From an uncultured bacterium (GTDB lineage Bacteria; Bacillota; Clostridia; Lachnospirales; Lachnospiraceae), in assembly GCA_947647735.1 (NCBI GenBank), contig CANSLJ010000001.1:186001-250000 (forward strand): a stretch of 64,000 nt of DNA. The letters run 5' to 3'. The notes below the pieces were generated by a model. The model was not told the DNA's origin, did not search any database, and saw only the letters and a list, made by a program, of their open reading frames with translations. Shown piece after piece: positions 1 to 9,698 of this stretch. Made by a program: the position numbers and the translations under genes. Positions within the stretch are counted from its first letter, which is position 1. Every line of letters begins with the position of its first letter.

Positions 1-32
1 CTTATGATAGGCACCAAATGATCAGAGGGAAA

Positions 33-1454
<1,422 letters not shown>

Positions 1455-1778
1455 TTAGAGTTTCTCTTCGATCAGTTTTACAACCCTGCCCAACTGTTTT
1501 GCAATATTGTATTCACTCATGATGGTCATCAGAGTATCCTGAGCATGTGTGAAAAGAATACTGGGGCGCACGGATTCATCCAGCACGGTCTTTTCGAGGA
1601 TCTTTGTCTGGGCGCGGTGCGCCTCAACCAGCTCCTTATGCGCTTCCTTTAATTTTGCATCATATTCTTCTCTGTTAAACTCATACAGTTTATCCAGCCC
1701 CTGATTCAACAATGTTCTCGCGTCACCGGCGTGCATGATGATCTCCATAGCGTGTTCGTTCATTTCTTCGATTGGCAT
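1455..1778 (-). CDS. celC: PTS lactose/cellobiose-specific IIA component
   Basis: A small all-helical PTS IIA protein (107 aa) of the lactose/cellobiose family. It passes phosphate from HPr to the IIB subunit. The conserved phospho-histidine is in VEAHRAQT (His54), and the N-terminal motif ending HAGDARTL is typical of the family. The start is backed by AGGAG 7 bases upstream. It lies 48 bp downstream of the IIC gene and 12 bp upstream of the glucosidase gene, so it is co-transcribed with both. The alternative name is chbA. Confidence 0.93.
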   Translation of the reverse strand: MPIEEMNEHAMEIIMHAGDARTLLNQGLDKLYEFNREEYDAKLKEAHKELVEAHRAQTKILEKTVLDESVRPSILFTHAQDTLMTIMSEYNIAKQLGRVVKLIEEKL

Positions 1779-1826
1779 AATATTCTCCTCTCCGTTTTTA
1801 GAATTTAAGTTGATTCCTGTCAGATG

Positions 1827-3074
1827 CTATGCTTCCTGTGCCTTTTCTTCCGCTTCTTCCTTCAGGCACTGGGCGTCATACACTTTGACAAAAGGAAGCC
1901 AGATGACAAAGGTGATAGCCAGATTCACCGCCAGAAGGACAAGTCCCATGATATCGTGATTCGTCAGCCATGCTGTGATCGGCATAGGCATATACCACAG
2001 CAGGAAGCTTTGGGACGGAATCGTGACAAGACCAATGCTGAAAGCGATATAAGTAACCGTCGGAATGATAAGGCCGCAGAGCCACATGGGGATCATCAAA
2101 AGCGGATTTAAAACGACCGTACCATAGACAACGGGCTCATTGATATTACAGATAGAAGGAAGGATACAGGTTCTTCCAAGGCTTTTCAGTTTGCCGGATT
2201 TGCACATAAAAGCCATAATAAAGCAGAGCATTAAAGTACATCCGGTACCGCCGAGCCATACCCATCCCTGGAACACTTCATTTGTCGTGATAAACATTGC
2301 CTTTTCGCCCGCCGCAACAAGCGCCGCATTATCCGCAAGGCCTTTTACTCCTACCGAATAGTAAATAGGTGTCAGCAGCCAGGGGCTTAAGCCGAAGGAG
2401 TAGAAGAATACCATAAGGAACATGATCAAAAGGAATCCGATATAGCTCTGCCCGATATTGATGAGCGGTTGAAGCATGGTATCGATGATCGCGTAAAGGT
2501 CAAACTTCAGAAGGCCGCTCAGGATAAAACCTGTTGCAACGATAACGACGATCGGCGCCATGGAATCGAAGCTGTCCACCAGGAATTTCGGCATTGCCGT
2601 TCCCTTTTTGAACAGGCTTCTTTTGCTGAATATTTTCATGATCAGTCCCACATAGAGGCCTGCAGCGATAGCGACAAACATACCGCCGGAGCCGATCCTG
2701 TCGGCGATCACCGCAAAATTGCCCGCCTCGTCAACAGCCCCGAGGCTCATCATAAAGAGCATTGCCACTCCCATGAGGCCCGCCTGCCTTTTGAATTTGG
2801 GAAGCTTGTATTTTTCCAGAATAAATGTCGGTATCAGGCAAGCCGTGAAGATGGAAGAAAGCCCGAATGTATAAGTGCTGAAATAGGAAAAATCCGGAAA
2901 ATTCGGAATAAAATCATTCAGGATCGATATCATTGTTACAAGGGAACTGATGATCATGACCGGCATGATGGCGATCATGGTGTCCTGCACAGATGCGATC
3001 CATGGGTTTTTGGCAATTTTACCGGCTTTGGGGGCAAATACGCTGCCCATCCAATCCATTAATTTATTCATCAT
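1827..3074 (-). CDS. celB: PTS cellobiose-type IIC permease
   Basis: The membrane channel of a cellobiose/diacetylchitobiose-type PTS (415 aa, close to family length, multiple hydrophobic helices). It binds the disaccharide outside and releases it inside during phosphorylation by IIB. The family hallmark NEPVVYG lies in the C-terminal half (about residues 310-320), in a stretch reading ICNINEPVVYG. The start follows AGAGGA. It is the second gene of the operon, 32 bp after celA. The substrate is inferred from family and from the GH1 partner; chitobiose or another beta-glucoside remains possible. Confidence 0.93.
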   Translation of the reverse strand: MMNKLMDWMGSVFAPKAGKIAKNPWIASVQDTMIAIMPVMIISSLVTMISILNDFIPNFPDFSYFSTYTFGLSSIFTACLIPTFILEKYKLPKFKRQAGLMGVAMLFMMSLGAVDEAGNFAVIADRIGSGGMFVAIAAGLYVGLIMKIFSKRSLFKKGTAMPKFLVDSFDSMAPIVVIVATGFILSGLLKFDLYAIIDTMLQPLINIGQSYIGFLLIMFLMVFFYSFGLSPWLLTPIYYSVGVKGLADNAALVAAGEKAMFITTNEVFQGWVWLGGTGCTLMLCFIMAFMCKSGKLKSLGRTCILPSICNINEPVVYGTVVLNPLLMIPMWLCGLIIPTVTYIAFSIGLVTIPSQSFLLWYMPMPITAWLTNHDIMGLVLLAVNLAITFVIWLPFVKVYDAQCLKEEAEEKAQEA

Positions 3075-3106
3075 TTTTGAAATCCTCTCTTTCGTGACAA
3101 TAATGT

Positions 3107-3415
3107 TTACTGTGCATTGATCAGTTCTAACGCCTGATCCAGAATTGCCTCACCGTTCATCTTGGCATAGTGCTGCTCTTCGATAAAACGGTATGGAACA
3201 CCGTAATGCCCTATTGTCTCAGCGAGATCCGCCTCCAGATATTTCAGATGAGGCCCGATCAGTACGATCGCTCTGCCTTCCACATAATCCTCCAGCTCGG
3301 TTTCGCCGATGGCATCCACCGTAATATCAAGTCCTCTCTTTGCCGCTGCCCTCTGTACATTCTGTGCTACAAAACTGCTGGAAGCCCCGCCCCCGCATAC
3401 TAATAAAAATTCCAT
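3107..3415 (-). CDS. celA: PTS cellobiose-type IIB component
   Basis: The cytosolic IIB subunit (102 aa) that carries the phosphocysteine and phosphorylates the incoming sugar. The P-loop FLLVCGGGASSSFVAQNV places the active cysteine at residue 7, as in family members. A GAGGAGG ribosome site precedes the ATG. It is the first gene of the operon, immediately downstream of the promoter and operator shared with the divergent licR-like gene. Confidence 0.93.
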   Translation of the reverse strand: MEFLLVCGGGASSSFVAQNVQRAAAKRGLDITVDAIGETELEDYVEGRAIVLIGPHLKYLEADLAETIGHYGVPYRFIEEQHYAKMNGEAILDQALELINAQ

Positions 3416-3460
3416 TTTGTTACCTCCTCGTGTTTTTCAATTTTTTAACTTTCTGCGATC

Positions 3461-3529
3461 ATTATACGGGACATTTTTATCCCCCTGCAAATATTATAAA
3501 TGCCGCAGGCCGGTAATTAAAATATTTGC
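3461..3529 (-). promoter_or_regulatory. cel operon promoter with a LicR-type operator dyad
   Basis: On the minus strand a perfect -10 TATAAT (3461-3466) is separated by 18 bp from a weak -35 TTGCAG (3485-3490). A dyad spans 3487-3529: 9-bp perfect arms GCAAATATT / AATATTTGC, extended to 13 bp with one mismatch, centred in the divergent intergenic region. The proximal arm overlaps the -35. A poor -35 with an abutting dyad suits activation by the divergently encoded PRD regulator. Regulator binding is inference. Confidence 0.65.
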
Positions 3530-3599
3530 GGACAGTCACTATATATTGTATATGTTATATGATTGTAATAAATTGACTTTGACAATGAGGAATAGAAAA

Positions 3600-5504
3600 A
3601 TGAGGCAGAACAAAAGCGGCCAGATTTTGGATTATTTCATTAGGAATACAGATCACTCGGTATCTTTAAAAGAACTGGAGAAAGAATTTGGCATCTCCGT
3701 AAGACAGATCAAAAATTATATAACCAGCATGAACAAAAAATGTGCACCGGATATCCTGTTTTTGCAGAATGAATCCGGAGGATACTATCTTTGTAAAAAT
3801 TATCGGGATTATATCCGGCTTTTTGCGGAGGAAGACTATTCGCCCAGGAACAGAGCTGCCATTATCCTGTCAGAACTTCTTTCTGCGGAGGAGGGGACGG
3901 ATATATTTGATCTGGCGGATATGTTATACGTAAGCCGCCCCACCGTGGAAGCCGATCTGAATAAGATCAGGAAGATCATTTCTGAGTTCCAACTGACACT
4001 GAGCGTCCATGATAATCTGATCCTGTTGAAAGGATCGGAAAAAAATAAGAGAAAACTGACTTCCAGCCTGATCACAAACAGCAAATATAACGGTTTTCGC
4101 ATCGCGAATAACCGATATCTGCGCGAAGATTATCAGGTGGAAAATATTGTCGATGAATTGAAGAGAATTTTTGAGGAGCGCCATTTTATCTACAATGACT
4201 ATTCCATAAACAATATTGTTCTGCACATTGTCATCACGATAGACCGGCTCAGAAACCACAATGAACTCATGGAAGTCCTGCCCTCCACCCTGGCGACGGA
4301 ACTGGAGATCCAGGTGGCGGATGATGTGATCGCCTATCTGGAAGATCATTTTGATGTGACATTTTCCAGGATGGAAAGACAAAATCTTATCCTGTTTTTG
4401 TCCTGCAATCTGGCGACGGTGGACTATCATTTTGCGGATTCGCAGAATCGAACTTTTTATATTTCCGAGAGATGTGAGAAACTTGTAAACAGGATATTGG
4501 GAGAAGTGGAAAATTATTATTATCTGGAGGGCTTTGATAATGTATTTATTTCACGTTTTTCCTTTCATATCAACAATCTTCTGCAGCGTATCGACAACCA
4601 TTTTTCAGTTAAAAATCCGCTGAAAGAAGAAATCAGGAATTCCTATCCGCTGATCTACGATATCGCGGTATTTATTGCAAAAATTTTGTTTGAAGAAACA
4701 GGGAAAATGATCGATGAAGATGAAATTTCTCTGATCGCACTTCATATAGGCGGATTTTTAGAAACAGTACAGAAAAACAAAAATAAACTGTCTGCCATAT
4801 ATGTTTATATTGATTATCATGGCTTTTACAAATATAATATTGAGAAAATACAAAAGAAATTTGAAAATATATTAAATATCAGTTACAGCATTTCCAGCGG
4901 GGACTATACAAAGACTCCTCTGGATGCGGATCTGATATTGACGGAAATTTTTCTCGGCACGGAGCATGAGATTCAGATTTCGCCCTTTGTAAAAAAGGAG
5001 GAACTGGACGTTATAGAAGAAAAAGCGGCCGGCGCTCTTCAGAAAAAGCGCAGAAACCAGTTTTTATCTTCCTTCCAGAAATTATTTCACAGAGATATCT
5101 TTTTCACAAATATACAGGGGAAGGATAAATATGATACAATAGAACTTCTCCTGAAACAGTTTTACGATCTGGACTATTATTACCCATCGTTTGTGGAAGA
5201 GGTTCTCGAAAGGGAACGAATGTCTTCCACCTGTTTTCACAATGGTATCGCGATCCCTCATGCCATATCGCAGGATGTCAAGAGAAGTTTTATAGCCATA
5301 TGCTGTTATGAAAAGAAAATACGATGGGACAACGACAATGTAGCGATCGCAATCATTATCGGAATATCCTATGCGGAGAGAAAAATATTCCGGGAGGTTT
5401 TCAATCAGCTGATGAGCCTGCTTTCCCTTGAGAAAAATGTTCTTGCGATAAGCAGATGCAAGAACTATGAGGAAGTGATCCGGTTTCTTGCGGGGGAGGA
5501 ATAA
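3600..5504 (+). CDS. licR: LicR/BglG-type PRD transcriptional activator with PTS-like domains
   Basis: A 634-aa PTS-regulated activator with the order HTH (about residues 1-60, SLKELEKEFGISVRQIKNYI), a second HTH/Mga-like segment (FDLADMLYVSRPTVEADLNKI), PRD1, PRD2 (with LIALHIGG), a IIB-like domain lacking a recognisable active cysteine, and a C-terminal IIA domain with GIAIPHA. The PRD and IIA histidines are the expected phosphorylation switches through HPr and the Cel IIB. The ATG at 3600 has GAGG 9 bases upstream; an in-frame ATG at 3585 and a long upstream open frame exist but lack a ribosome site and would overlap celA. It probably activates the divergent cel operon. The length fits LicR (about 640 aa). 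Confidence 0.88.
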   Translation: MRQNKSGQILDYFIRNTDHSVSLKELEKEFGISVRQIKNYITSMNKKCAPDILFLQNESGGYYLCKNYRDYIRLFAEEDYSPRNRAAIILSELLSAEEGTDIFDLADMLYVSRPTVEADLNKIRKIISEFQLTLSVHDNLILLKGSEKNKRKLTSSLITNSKYNGFRIANNRYLREDYQVENIVDELKRIFEERHFIYNDYSINNIVLHIVITIDRLRNHNELMEVLPSTLATELEIQVADDVIAYLEDHFDVTFSRMERQNLILFLSCNLATVDYHFADSQNRTFYISERCEKLVNRILGEVENYYYLEGFDNVFISRFSFHINNLLQRIDNHFSVKNPLKEEIRNSYPLIYDIAVFIAKILFEETGKMIDEDEISLIALHIGGFLETVQKNKNKLSAIYVYIDYHGFYKYNIEKIQKKFENILNISYSISSGDYTKTPLDADLILTEIFLGTEHEIQISPFVKKEELDVIEEKAAGALQKKRRNQFLSSFQKLFHRDIFFTNIQGKDKYDTIELLLKQFYDLDYYYPSFVEEVLERERMSSTCFHNGIAIPHAISQDVKRSFIAICCYEKKIRWDNDNVAIAIIIGISYAERKIFREVFNQLMSLLSLEKNVLAISRCKNYEEVIRFLAGEE

Positions 5505-5525
5505 AACAACAGAAAGGAACACACA

Positions 5526-7202
5526 ATGGAACGTTTTTCGGAACTCAAATATGTAAGGCCTGACGGCGAAGCACTCCTCGCTGATATCGGCAGATCCGCC
5601 GCCGCATTGAAAGAGAGCAAAAGCTATGAAGATGCCAGGAATATCTTTCTGGACTTAAACAGCCTGCAGGATCATTTCAACACGATGGAAGAGCTCGCCT
5701 CCATCCGCAGCAGCATCAACACGCTGGATGCCTTTTACGAAAAGGAAATGGAGTATTTCCATCATGTCAAACCGAAGATTTTTGTAGAAATGAAACAATT
5801 TCATGAAGTGTTTTTCAAAAGCCCTTTCCTGCAGGATTTTGAAAAGGAATTCGGCTCCCTGTATATCAAAAATGTACAAAGCCGTATACGCCTTGCCGCC
5901 GAGTGCAACGTGGAACTTCAGATAAAAGAAAGCATGCTTGTGCAGGAGTACCGCAAAACTGCCGCTTCTCCCCGGACAGAATTTCATGGAGAGACTTTAA
6001 ATTTCTACGGCCTTTTAAAGAAAATGCAATGTCCGGACCGGACGATCCGAAAGGAAGCAATGGAAACCTGGGCTTCCCTCTATGAATCCATCTCCGGAAA
6101 ACTGGACGAAATTTACAGCGAACTCATAGAAATACGCCTGAAAATGGCGGAAAACCTCGGCTTTCCCGGCTATGAGGAGATGATCTATCTGCAAAGGGGG
6201 CGCTACACCTACACCCCCGATGACACAGCGCTGTTCCGCGAACAGATCCTTCGCCATGTCGTTCCACTCTGCAGCGAATTATTCGGGCAACAGAAAGCGC
6301 GGCTCGGCGTTGAAAAACTTTATTATTATGATGAATCCCTGATGTATCCCGAGGGAAATGCCATGCCGAAAGGGACAAAAGATGAAATGCTCTCCCAAGC
6401 GGGGAAAATGTACCGTGAACTTTCCAGGGAAACCGGCATATTTTTTGACTATATGCTGGAGTATGATCTGTTTGATCTTGAAACAAAGCCCGGCAAACAG
6501 CAGGGCGGTTACTGCACGATCCTCCCGGAATACAAGGCGCCTTTTATCTTCTCAAACTTTAACGGAACGGACGCCGATGTGGATGTGCTGACTCACGAGG
6601 CGGGACATGCCTTTCAGGCGTTCGAATCCTCCCGCAGGGTTCCTCTCTCCGGGCAGACTGACGCTACACTGGAAGTCTGTGAGATCCATTCCATGACAAT
6701 GGAGTTTTTCACTTATCCCTGGATGGAACTGTTTTTCGGAGATCAGGCAGAGAAGTACCGCAGATCCCATTTATGGGGTGAGCTCCAGTTTATGCCCTAC
6801 ATCGCCTGTGTAGATGAATTTCAGCACCGTGTCTATCTTGAAAAGCTGACAGACAGTGCGGAACAGAGAAAAGTCTGGCGGGAGCTGGAAAAGAAATATC
6901 TCCCCTGGCGTGATTACGACGGCAATCCGTTTCTGGAACAGGGCGGATTCTGGATGCAGAAGCTGCATATTTTTGAATGTCCTTTTTATTACATTGACTA
7001 CGCGCTGGCGCGGATCGGTTCACTGGAATACTACTGCCGCATGACGGATGATTTTGAGTCCGCCTGGAGTGATTATCACCGCCTCTGCTGTGCGGGCGGC
7101 ACGAAGGGTTACCGCGAGCTCCTTGCTCTGGGGAATCTGAGCTGCCCCTTTGATGAAGGTACGGTGGAAAAAGTTATCGGGGATGTCAAAAAGTTAATAT
7201 GA
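5526..7202 (+). CDS. pepF: M3-family oligoendopeptidase
   Basis: A cytosolic zinc metallopeptidase (558 aa) of family M3B (PepF-like), expected to cut peptides of roughly 7-20 residues. The HExxH zinc motif is HEAGH at residues 357-361 and the third ligand is Glu386 in VCEIHSM. The start has AGAAAGGA 8 bases upstream. The gene lies 21 bp after licR on the same strand, so it is probably co-transcribed with it, although no functional link to beta-glucoside use is apparent. A strong hairpin terminator follows. Confidence 0.9.
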   Translation: MERFSELKYVRPDGEALLADIGRSAAALKESKSYEDARNIFLDLNSLQDHFNTMEELASIRSSINTLDAFYEKEMEYFHHVKPKIFVEMKQFHEVFFKSPFLQDFEKEFGSLYIKNVQSRIRLAAECNVELQIKESMLVQEYRKTAASPRTEFHGETLNFYGLLKKMQCPDRTIRKEAMETWASLYESISGKLDEIYSELIEIRLKMAENLGFPGYEEMIYLQRGRYTYTPDDTALFREQILRHVVPLCSELFGQQKARLGVEKLYYYDESLMYPEGNAMPKGTKDEMLSQAGKMYRELSRETGIFFDYMLEYDLFDLETKPGKQQGGYCTILPEYKAPFIFSNFNGTDADVDVLTHEAGHAFQAFESSRRVPLSGQTDATLEVCEIHSMTMEFFTYPWMELFFGDQAEKYRRSHLWGELQFMPYIACVDEFQHRVYLEKLTDSAEQRKVWRELEKKYLPWRDYDGNPFLEQGGFWMQKLHIFECPFYYIDYALARIGSLEYYCRMTDDFESAWSDYHRLCCAGGTKGYRELLALGNLSCPFDEGTVEKVIGDVKKLI

Positions 7203-7233
7203 CACCGATCACTTGTTTTGAACACTCTATCAT

Positions 7234-7264
7234 AGCAAAAGGCGGAAATCTCCGCCTTTTCTGC
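7234..7264. terminator. Rho-independent terminator, probably bidirectional
   Basis: A 10-bp perfect stem AAAAGGCGGA / TCCGCCTTTT with an AATC loop, flanked by AGC/GCT that extends the pairing after one bulged base. It lies 31 bp after the M3 peptidase stop and serves the opposite strand equally, where it follows the Rpn-family gene. Confidence 0.9.
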
Positions 7265-7312
7265 TATTACCCTTTAAATCCCTCCTATATTTCACGAATC
7301 GAAGCAAATCGC

Positions 7313-8185
7313 TCAAACTTTAAACTCTCTTCTAGCTTCCCCAACTTCCTCTGCTGTACAGCCACAGGTTTGGGCGATTACCTCGTTATCTGTTTCGCCT
7401 TTTTGTATTTCTTTGTAGATACGAAATATTATTTCTTTTCCCTTTTCTATTCCTTTTTCTATCCCGATTCTCTCCCCGTCTTCACGCAATACCTGATCGT
7501 ACACTTCCTGATCAAATTCGTAAATTCCCATCTCCACAATCTCCTTTTTATGTTTTCTAAAAAAACCTGAAAGAACATTCTCGGAAATGCACTCCTCTAC
7601 TGCCTCGGAAACCGCACTTTCCGTCCTCATTCCGGAAGCCTTTTTATCACGGGTTTTTTCCACAAAAATCATATACCCTCTCAGGCTTTCACACTTTTCT
7701 AATAATTCTTTATTATACCCTCTGTTAATATTAATAACAGTCACATTCAATTCCAGTTCCGTATCTTTTTCTTTCTTTGAAAACAGATCCGAAAGCTTGT
7801 AAACCTGTTTCTCCGGCTGCAATGCTGTTCCATTATAAAATACGACAAACTTTGGCGCCGGGACCAACACTTTACCGGTACTATGCAGCCTGCCCGGCGG
7901 TGCTATTTTTTTCAATTCTTCTACCAGATAATACAGATTCCGGAGCGGCATATTCGGATTGACGCTCGCCTGCTGTTCATAAAGATTTAATGTCGAATCT
8001 ATCACAAACGCGGCGTCATTTTTCATCTTCAGACAGATAGCCTCCTCCAGCGTAACTACTTCCAGATCCTCTTCGTTTTCATAAGATGTACCATTCATTG
8101 CATTGTACAGAGAAAGTAAATTTTTCTTCTCCCGATACAACAGACAGAACACGTTGTCCTTATGATTTCTCGCAACATTTGACAT
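7313..8185 (-). CDS. Rpn-family PD-(D/E)XK nuclease / putative transposase
   Basis: A 290-aa protein resembling the recombination-promoting nuclease (Rpn/YhgA-like) proteins that occur in many copies in Lachnospiraceae. The N-terminal half has the typical opening (RNHKDNVFCLLYREKKNLLSL) and the nuclease-core phrase VLVPAPKFVVFYNG. The C-terminal part has the Lys/Glu/Gly-rich stretch GIEKGIEKGKEIIFRIYKEI and a helical tail with two cysteines. Members cut DNA and promote RecA-independent recombination in other species; here that is inferred from family. The ATG at 8185 is preferred because AAAGGAGAG precedes it; an in-frame start 10 codons upstream is unsupported. The gene stands alone between terminators and spacer. 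Confidence 0.8.
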   Translation of the reverse strand: MSNVARNHKDNVFCLLYREKKNLLSLYNAMNGTSYENEEDLEVVTLEEAICLKMKNDAAFVIDSTLNLYEQQASVNPNMPLRNLYYLVEELKKIAPPGRLHSTGKVLVPAPKFVVFYNGTALQPEKQVYKLSDLFSKKEKDTELELNVTVININRGYNKELLEKCESLRGYMIFVEKTRDKKASGMRTESAVSEAVEECISENVLSGFFRKHKKEIVEMGIYEFDQEVYDQVLREDGERIGIEKGIEKGKEIIFRIYKEIQKGETDNEVIAQTCGCTAEEVGEARREFKV

Positions 8186-8191
8186 AATGAT

Positions 8192-8212
8192 CTCTCCTTT
8201 CCCGCAGGAGAG
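8192..8212 (-). promoter_or_regulatory. Hairpin masking the ribosome site of the Rpn-family gene
   Basis: In the mRNA a perfect 6-bp stem CTCTCC / GGAGAG with a 9-base loop places the Shine-Dalgarno AAGGAGAG in the 3' arm, ending 6 bases before the ATG. Such a fold would lower translation. A perfect GCATATTATGC palindrome lies next to it at 8212-8222. Confidence 0.5.
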
Positions 8213-8222
8213 CATATTATGC

Positions 8223-8536
8223 CATCTTCTTCTCCCCTGCTTTTTTCAATTAATTTCATGTGAATTTAAAGCAGGAATTGAGCCACTGTATTTTAGCGGC
8301 AATGCAAGCAAAGAGCAACGCGTTTGCGAGTCTCAATGCCTTTCGACTTGATATAGTTATGAATATAACCATTTGACGAAATATAAAGAATACATAATCA
8401 CAGGGTTTGTGAAACAGTTCCTGTGACATATATTTTTGAAATATATCTGCTTTACAAAACCATACCACAAATCATATATTTCCGCAAGCCTGTTTTTAGC
8501 TTTTCGTTATGCCGGATCGTCTGTGACTATCAGTCA
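8223..8536. other. Gene-poor spacer with small palindromes
   Basis: No convincing gene in about 310 bases. The stretch holds TCACAGG...CCTGTGA (8398-8426) with an inner GTTT/AAAC pair, an AT-rich inverted repeat just after it, and GTGACT-ATC-AGTCAC (8523-8537) abutting the acyltransferase stop. A 70-codon minus-strand reading frame (8256-8468) has no ribosome site and no recognisable family. The spacer may be the remnant of a small repeat linked to the Rpn gene, but that is speculation. Confidence 0.4.
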
Positions 8537-9631
8537 CTATTCACTCTGAGCCGATTTATTCTTACTCTTTCTCCCCGCCAAAACCGGAAAAAACCTGTTG
8601 ATCACTGCAATACAGACAACCTCCAGAACCAGAATGACCCCGACCACATTCACGAAGTAAAAAACCCGATTCCACCCCGGAATAAATTCATTAACCCTGT
8701 TTGCCAGATTCAGACCAAGATACAGAAAATAAAAATCAATATGAGTCGCCATAATGATCAGCGAATTCTTCCCGAAATAAGTGAGCGGCCTAAACGGCTT
8801 ACAGCTTTTACAGACAAGGAGAACGCCGGAAAAAGAAACCACCGCGGACAGATAAGCCAGAACGGGCATATCCCCGAAGATCAGGCTACGGAAATCAAAA
8901 TAGCCGTTTGCAACACTGACCGGAATTCCCAGAGCGAACAACACGATCCCTCCCGCAAGCTGCCCCACAGACGGAATCTCTTTCTCCCCCGTCCAGAATC
9001 CCCTGAAAAACTCATACAGAAAATAACCTGCACAGATAAAAGGCAGCCCGTAGACAGCCCGCAGAAATGTCCGCATAATGCAGAGCAGCGCGTACAGCGG
9101 CCGTTCCGACAAAAAATATCCGTCCCACGGTTTCAGCGCATCATTTGCAAAAAATGACAGAACTGTCATCATAATGCAGGCAGCCGCTGTCCACAGGAGC
9201 CCGTACCTCCTCTGCCCGAAGCTCTTTCGCAGAAAAACAAAAATACATTCCGATAAAAAGAGAGCCGGCAGAAACCAGAGCACGGAACTTCCCCAGAGCG
9301 TAAGCATATCGTTCAGCCCCATCCATACTTCCTCTATCTCAGATATCCCCATGATCACACGAAGAATATCCCGCAGGATGTAGATCAGGCTGAAACAAAA
9401 AAACGGCAGCAACAGAGAACGCGCCTTTCTACCCAGTATTTCCTTCCCGTTCTTTTCCGGCTCTCCGGTATAACCGACCAGCATCCCGGAAGCAAGAAAA
9501 AAAAGAGGCGGCGCAAAGGACGAGATCCAGAAAATAGCCTGCACCGGCACGGTCGTTGAATGCATGACAACTATGCCGAGAATGCCGATCCCCTTCACCA
9601 TATCCATATATTCCAAGCGTCTCTTTTTCAT
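8537..9631 (-). CDS. Acyltransferase family 3 membrane protein
   Basis: A polytopic integral membrane protein (364 aa, about ten hydrophobic segments) of the AT3/OafA-WecH group, which moves acyl groups, usually acetyl, from the cytoplasm onto surface glycans. The N-terminal signature RLEYMDMVKGIGILGIVVMH has the conserved histidine at the end of helix 1. There is no fused SGNH domain, so a separate SGNH partner might complete the reaction. The start has GAGGAAAA. It is the last gene of the export operon, 67 bp after a GT2 gene, and probably acylates that glycan. The acyl group and acceptor are unknown. Confidence 0.82.
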   Translation of the reverse strand: MKKRRLEYMDMVKGIGILGIVVMHSTTVPVQAIFWISSFAPPLFFLASGMLVGYTGEPEKNGKEILGRKARSLLLPFFCFSLIYILRDILRVIMGISEIEEVWMGLNDMLTLWGSSVLWFLPALFLSECIFVFLRKSFGQRRYGLLWTAAACIMMTVLSFFANDALKPWDGYFLSERPLYALLCIMRTFLRAVYGLPFICAGYFLYEFFRGFWTGEKEIPSVGQLAGGIVLFALGIPVSVANGYFDFRSLIFGDMPVLAYLSAVVSFSGVLLVCKSCKPFRPLTYFGKNSLIIMATHIDFYFLYLGLNLANRVNEFIPGWNRVFYFVNVVGVILVLEVVCIAVINRFFPVLAGRKSKNKSAQSE

Positions 9632-9660
9632 AACTTTTCCTCATTTGCGGGCATTCGCCG

Positions 9661-9683
9661 ATGGCTGCTCAGAACACAGCCAT
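9661..9683. other. Intergenic 7-bp hairpin
   Basis: Perfect arms ATGGCTG / CAGCCAT with a 9-base loop lie in the 67-bp gap between the GT2 and acyltransferase genes. With no T-tract it is not a classical terminator. It could be an mRNA processing or stability element, or chance. Confidence 0.3.
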
Positions 9684-9698
9684 ATCTTTCCGCACCGC

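Noticed and set aside
3309-3599. N-terminal extension of the licR-like protein
   Set aside because: It would overlap celA and the operator region, carries no domain, and the ATG at 3600 has the ribosome site.
8256-8468. 70-codon minus-strand frame in the spacer
   Set aside because: No ribosome site and no recognised family; kept only as part of the spacer description.
8523-8537. GTGACT/AGTCAC palindrome as terminator of the export operon
   Set aside because: The stem is only 6 bp, has no T-tract and touches the stop codon; evidence is too weak.
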